Shown here: piece by piece, positions 6,170 to 8,719 of the stretch
Numbering within the stretch: the first letter of the stretch is position 1
Layout of the letters: every line of letters begins with the position of its first letter
NCBI GenBank assembly: GCA_029335935.2
Contig: JARJMV020000226.1
Span: forward strand, 1 to 8,719
Source: a bacterium
GTDB taxonomy: Bacteria; Armatimonadota; Fimbriimonadia; Fimbriimonadales; GBS-DC
Reading direction: 5' to 3'
Length of the DNA: 8,719 bases
Notes under the pieces: generated by a model
Database searches by the model: none
What the model saw: only the letters and a program-made list of their open reading frames with translations
What the model was told of the DNA's origin: nothing
Made by a program: the position numbers and the translations under genes

Positions 6170-7354
6170 ATGGAACAGAACTTTGACTGGCGTAAGATAG
6201 TGGGGCTGGAATCAACGCAGGACGACGAGCCGTCGCAGGCATCCCCCGCGATGGATGTCATGCTCTCCATCGCGGGCGATGCGCAACCGATTGAGGATAC
6301 CAGCATCGAGGACTTGTTGCAGCAGTGCGTGGAGCGCGGCGGCTCGGACTTGCATCTCACAGTGGGGCTGCCGCCCACGATTCGCCTGAGCGGACACCTG
6401 ATGTCCTTGCCCTATCAGCCGCTCACCGCGCACGACACCCGACGCCTAGTCTACGAGGCGCTCAACGACCAGCAGCTGGAGCAGTTCGAACGCCACCACG
6501 AACTGGACTTCGCCTACACCGTGAAAGATGTGGCGCGGTTCCGCTTCAATGTGTATATGCAAAAGGGCGCGGTGGCGGCGGCGATGCGCGTCATCCCCTC
6601 GCGAATCCCCTCCATCGATTCGCTGCGCCTACCCAGCGTCATCTACGAGGTGGTCAAAAAACACAGCGGACTGGTGCTGGTCACAGGTCCCACAGGCTCA
6701 GGTAAGTCTACCTCGCTGGCGTGTATGATCGACCTCATCAACCAGACGCGCCCGTGCCACATCATGACGATTGAAGACCCGATTGAGTATGTGCATCAGC
6801 ACAAGCGGGCAATGGTGAACCAGCGCGAGGTGCATGCCGACACCGAGAGCTTCCATAACGCGCTCCGCGCCGTGCTGCGTGAAGACCCCGATGTGATTCT
6901 GATTGGCGAGATGCGCGACCTTGAGACCATCCAAGCGGCGCTCACCCTCGCCGAGACGGGACACTTGGTGTTCGCCACACTCCACACGCGCAACGCGCCG
7001 CAGACCATCGACCGAATCATCGATGTGTTCCCACCTCACCAGCAGGAGCAGATTCGCGTGCTGCTTGCCAACACGATTGAAGCCGTGTTCGCGCAGCAGC
7101 TCATCCCGATGGTGGGTGGTGGGCGCGTCGCCGCCATCGAGGTGATGCTCGCCAACGCCGCCATCCGCAACCTCATCCGCGAGGGCAAAACCCACCAGAT
7201 CTACTCGATTATGGAGACCCAAGCGGGGCAGGGCATGATTACGATGGATCGCGCGTTAGCCGACCTGCACCGCAACGGCTACATCACCTACGAAGAGGCT
7301 GTGAACCGCGCGATGGACCGCGAGAACTTCCAACAGCTGCTCAAAGCGGCATAA
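6170..7354 (+). CDS. pilT: Type IV pilus retraction ATPase PilT
   Basis: This hexameric cytoplasmic ATPase disassembles type IV pili and drives twitching motility and DNA uptake. In order it shows an N-terminal domain with SDLHLTVGLPPTIRLSG (59-75), Walker A GPTGSGKS at 173-180, the Asp box TIEDPIEYV at 200-208, Walker B ILIGEMRD at 243-250 and the His box FATLHTRNA at 268-276. AIRNLIREGKTHQI at 331-344 is the signature that separates PilT from PilB and GspE, and the four-Cys zinc motif common in PilB is absent. At 394 residues it is longer than the usual 340-370. The excess is an acidic, low-complexity N-terminal extension of about 43 residues before IEDLLQQCVERGGSD. GGAGG at 6156-6160 supports the ATG at 6170, so the extension appears to be translated. 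pilC follows 12 bases later, in the same operon. Confidence 0.96.
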   Translation: MEQNFDWRKIVGLESTQDDEPSQASPAMDVMLSIAGDAQPIEDTSIEDLLQQCVERGGSDLHLTVGLPPTIRLSGHLMSLPYQPLTAHDTRRLVYEALNDQQLEQFERHHELDFAYTVKDVARFRFNVYMQKGAVAAAMRVIPSRIPSIDSLRLPSVIYEVVKKHSGLVLVTGPTGSGKSTSLACMIDLINQTRPCHIMTIEDPIEYVHQHKRAMVNQREVHADTESFHNALRAVLREDPDVILIGEMRDLETIQAALTLAETGHLVFATLHTRNAPQTIDRIIDVFPPHQQEQIRVLLANTIEAVFAQQLIPMVGGGRVAAIEVMLANAAIRNLIREGKTHQIYSIMETQAGQGMITMDRALADLHRNGYITYEEAVNRAMDRENFQQLLKAA

Positions 7355-7359
7355 GGAGG
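7353..7359 (+). promoter_or_regulatory. Ribosome binding site of pilC overlapping the pilT stop
   Basis: AAGGAGG, a consensus Shine-Dalgarno site, begins within the TAA stop of pilT (7352-7354) and ends 7 bases before the pilC ATG at 7367. The arrangement ties translation of pilC to pilT. Confidence 0.9.
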
Positions 7360-7366
7360 CGATACG

Positions 7367-8578
7367 ATGCCGTTGTTCGGATATGAAGCCGTCGACAATA
7401 AGGGACGCACGCTCAAAGGCTCGATGGAAGCCGATACCGAGCAGCTCGTGCTGGCGAAACTGCACGAGCAGGGGCTGCATGTCGTGCGCGTGGAACAACA
7501 GCGTGAGAAGACCAAACTGTTTAGCGGGCTGGGCCAGTCCAAAAAGCCCAAACTGCAGGCGTTGGTGCTCTTCACCCGTCAGTTCGCTACGATGATCGAC
7601 GCGGGCATCCCCATCCTGCGCTGTCTGGACATCCTCCACACGCAGACCAAAGACGCCGCGCTCAAGAACGCCATCGACGCCACACGCAAAGATGTCAAGT
7701 CGGGCTTGGCGCTCAACGAAGCGATGGAGAAGCACCCGCTGGTGTTCTCCGACCTGTTCGTGAACATGATCCGCGCGGCGGAAGTCGCGGGTATCCTCGA
7801 CCAGATTTTAGACCGCCTCGCGACCTTCTTGGAGAAAGAGTTGGAAGTGCGCCAGAAAATCAAATCGGCGATGATGTACCCCGTGATGGTGCTGGTGTTC
7901 TCGTTTCTGGTGCTGGTGGCAATCTTCTTGTTCGTGTTGCCGAAGTTCAAAGAGATATTCGCCAGCATGAATGTGGAGATGCCCACGATGACGAAGGTGC
8001 TGTTCAGCGCGAGCGATTTCGCGATTGCCTACTGGTGGGCGATTGCGGGCGCGCTGATGGGCGTGGTGTTCGCCGTCAAAGCCTACATCCGCAAACCCAA
8101 GGGTCGCTACCAATACGACTGGCTCAAGCTGCGTTTCCCTATCTTCGGCGAGCTGGCTTTGAAGCTGGCGGTCGCGCGGTTCGCCCGCACGCTCGGCGTG
8201 TTAATCTCCAGCGGCGTGCCGCTGATGCGCACCCTCGAGATCGTGGGGCAGACCTCAGGCAACCAAGTGTTGGCGCAGGCGATTGAGGGCACGCGCCAGA
8301 GCATTCGCGAGGGGCAGCCCCTGAGCGCGCCCTTCGCCGCCACAGGGCTGTTCCCCTCGATGGTCGTCCACATGATGGACATCGGCGAGGAATCGGGGCG
8401 TCTCTCGGAAATGATGGTCAAGATTGCCGACTTCTACGAGCAGGAAGTGGACGCTACCATCAAGGGACTGACCTCGATGATCGAGCCGCTGCTGATTGTG
8501 TTTCTTGGCGGGGTGGTGGGCTTCATCGCCATCTCGATTATGATGCCGATGTTCAAACTGATTAATGCAATTCAATAA
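7367..8578 (+). CDS. pilC: Type IV pilus inner-membrane platform protein PilC (GspF family)
   Basis: PilC is the polytopic inner-membrane protein on which the pilus assembly and retraction ATPases act. The 403 residues match the family length. The start MPLFGYEAVDNKGRTLKG is the typical N-terminus. Two GspF domains follow, about 67-190 (beginning VLFTRQFATMIDAGIPILR) and about 271-393 (beginning RFARTLGVLISSGVPLMRTL). Each has the conserved acidic segment, MIRAAEVAGILDQIL in the first and MMDIGEESGRLSEMM in the second. Membrane segments are visible at about 171-191, 217-238 and 372-395. No frameshift or truncation is seen. It could in principle be a type II secretion GspF, but the adjacent pilT favours the pilus. 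The stop is followed after two bases by a hairpin repeat array. Confidence 0.95.
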   Translation: MPLFGYEAVDNKGRTLKGSMEADTEQLVLAKLHEQGLHVVRVEQQREKTKLFSGLGQSKKPKLQALVLFTRQFATMIDAGIPILRCLDILHTQTKDAALKNAIDATRKDVKSGLALNEAMEKHPLVFSDLFVNMIRAAEVAGILDQILDRLATFLEKELEVRQKIKSAMMYPVMVLVFSFLVLVAIFLFVLPKFKEIFASMNVEMPTMTKVLFSASDFAIAYWWAIAGALMGVVFAVKAYIRKPKGRYQYDWLKLRFPIFGELALKLAVARFARTLGVLISSGVPLMRTLEIVGQTSGNQVLAQAIEGTRQSIREGQPLSAPFAATGLFPSMVVHMMDIGEESGRLSEMMVKIADFYEQEVDATIKGLTSMIEPLLIVFLGGVVGFIAISIMMPMFKLINAIQ

Positions 8579-8580
8579 CC

Positions 8581-8719
8581 GTAGCTTGGACATTCTTGTC
8601 CAAGCACACACACTGTAGCTTGGACTTTCCTGTCCAAGCACACACACACTGTGGCTTGGACTTTCCTGTCCAAGCACACACACACTGTGGCTTGGACATT
8701 CTTGTCCAAGCACACACAC
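8581..8719. repeat. Tandem array of four hairpin-forming units with CA tracts (continues past the window)
   Basis: Four head-to-tail units begin at 8581, 8615, 8651 and 8687, with lengths 34, 36, 36 and at least 33 (cut by the window end). Each has the form GT(A/G), GCTTGGAC, six loop bases, GTCCAAGC, then a CA tract and CT. The 8-bp stems are perfect in all four: 8584-8591 with 8598-8605, 8618-8625 with 8632-8639, 8654-8661 with 8668-8675, and 8690-8697 with 8704-8711. Loops are ATTCTT in units 1 and 4, which allows a ninth A-T pair, and TTTCCT in units 2 and 3. The CA tract is four or five dinucleotides. There is no U-tract on the + strand, so a classical Rho-independent terminator is not indicated. 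The array may protect the 3' end of pilC mRNA, or it may be an interspersed palindromic repeat family. Confidence 0.93.

Noticed and set aside
8255..8719. Open frame on the - strand across the hairpin array, giving repeated CVLGQESPSHSV peptides
   Set aside because: The repetition only mirrors the 36-base units, and the rest is antisense to pilC. The 34-base first unit breaks the period, and no start or ribosome site supports it.
8581..8719. CRISPR array
   Set aside because: The units are head to tail with no unique spacers; the only variable parts are the hairpin loop and the number of CA dinucleotides. No cas genes are present.
8581..8719. Classical Rho-independent terminator after pilC
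   Set aside because: The hairpins are followed by CA tracts and not by a run of T on either strand, so standard intrinsic termination is not supported.

Overview
The window is a GC-rich, gene-dense bacterial segment with seven genes in the order + + + - + + +. It holds no rRNA, tRNA, CRISPR array or recognisable insertion sequence. The gene mix suggests a free-living, probably thermophilic bacterium, and my best guess is an Armatimonadota-type lineage. The clues are a long TrmB with a C-terminal extension of the kind known from thermophiles, a secreted multidomain protein ending in paired calcium-binding loops and a final Cys, a type IV pilus pair, and tandem hairpin repeats after a gene. The lineage is inferred by eye and not proven.

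Left part (1-2548, + strand): the C-terminal end of a NarL/LuxR-type response regulator is followed after 3 bases by trmB (tRNA m7G46 methyltransferase) with a GTG start. Next comes an Eis-like GNAT N-acetyltransferase. The TrmB motif that is normally FPDPWPK reads FPCPWPK here, so the usual catalytic Asp is Cys.

Middle part (2545-6087): a phytanoyl-CoA dioxygenase-like Fe(II)/2-oxoglutarate oxygenase runs on the - strand and overlaps the GNAT gene tail to tail by 4 bases. It is divergent from a large secreted SpoIID-domain protein. The 72-base gap between these two genes is compact: each side has a -10 box 5-6 bases from its ATG, so both transcripts are probably leaderless. A perfect 9-bp inverted repeat lies between the two boxes and is a candidate shared operator.

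Right part (6088-8719): pilT (retraction ATPase) and pilC (inner-membrane platform protein) form a tight two-gene unit with strong Shine-Dalgarno sites. Two bases after the pilC stop begins an array of four 34-36 bp units. Each unit is a GCTTGGAC/GTCCAAGC hairpin followed by a short CA tract, and the array runs off the window edge.

The most interesting items are the divergent leaderless promoter pair with its palindrome, the altered TrmB active-site motif, the Cys-rich SpoIID protein with its dockerin-like tail, and the hairpin array.
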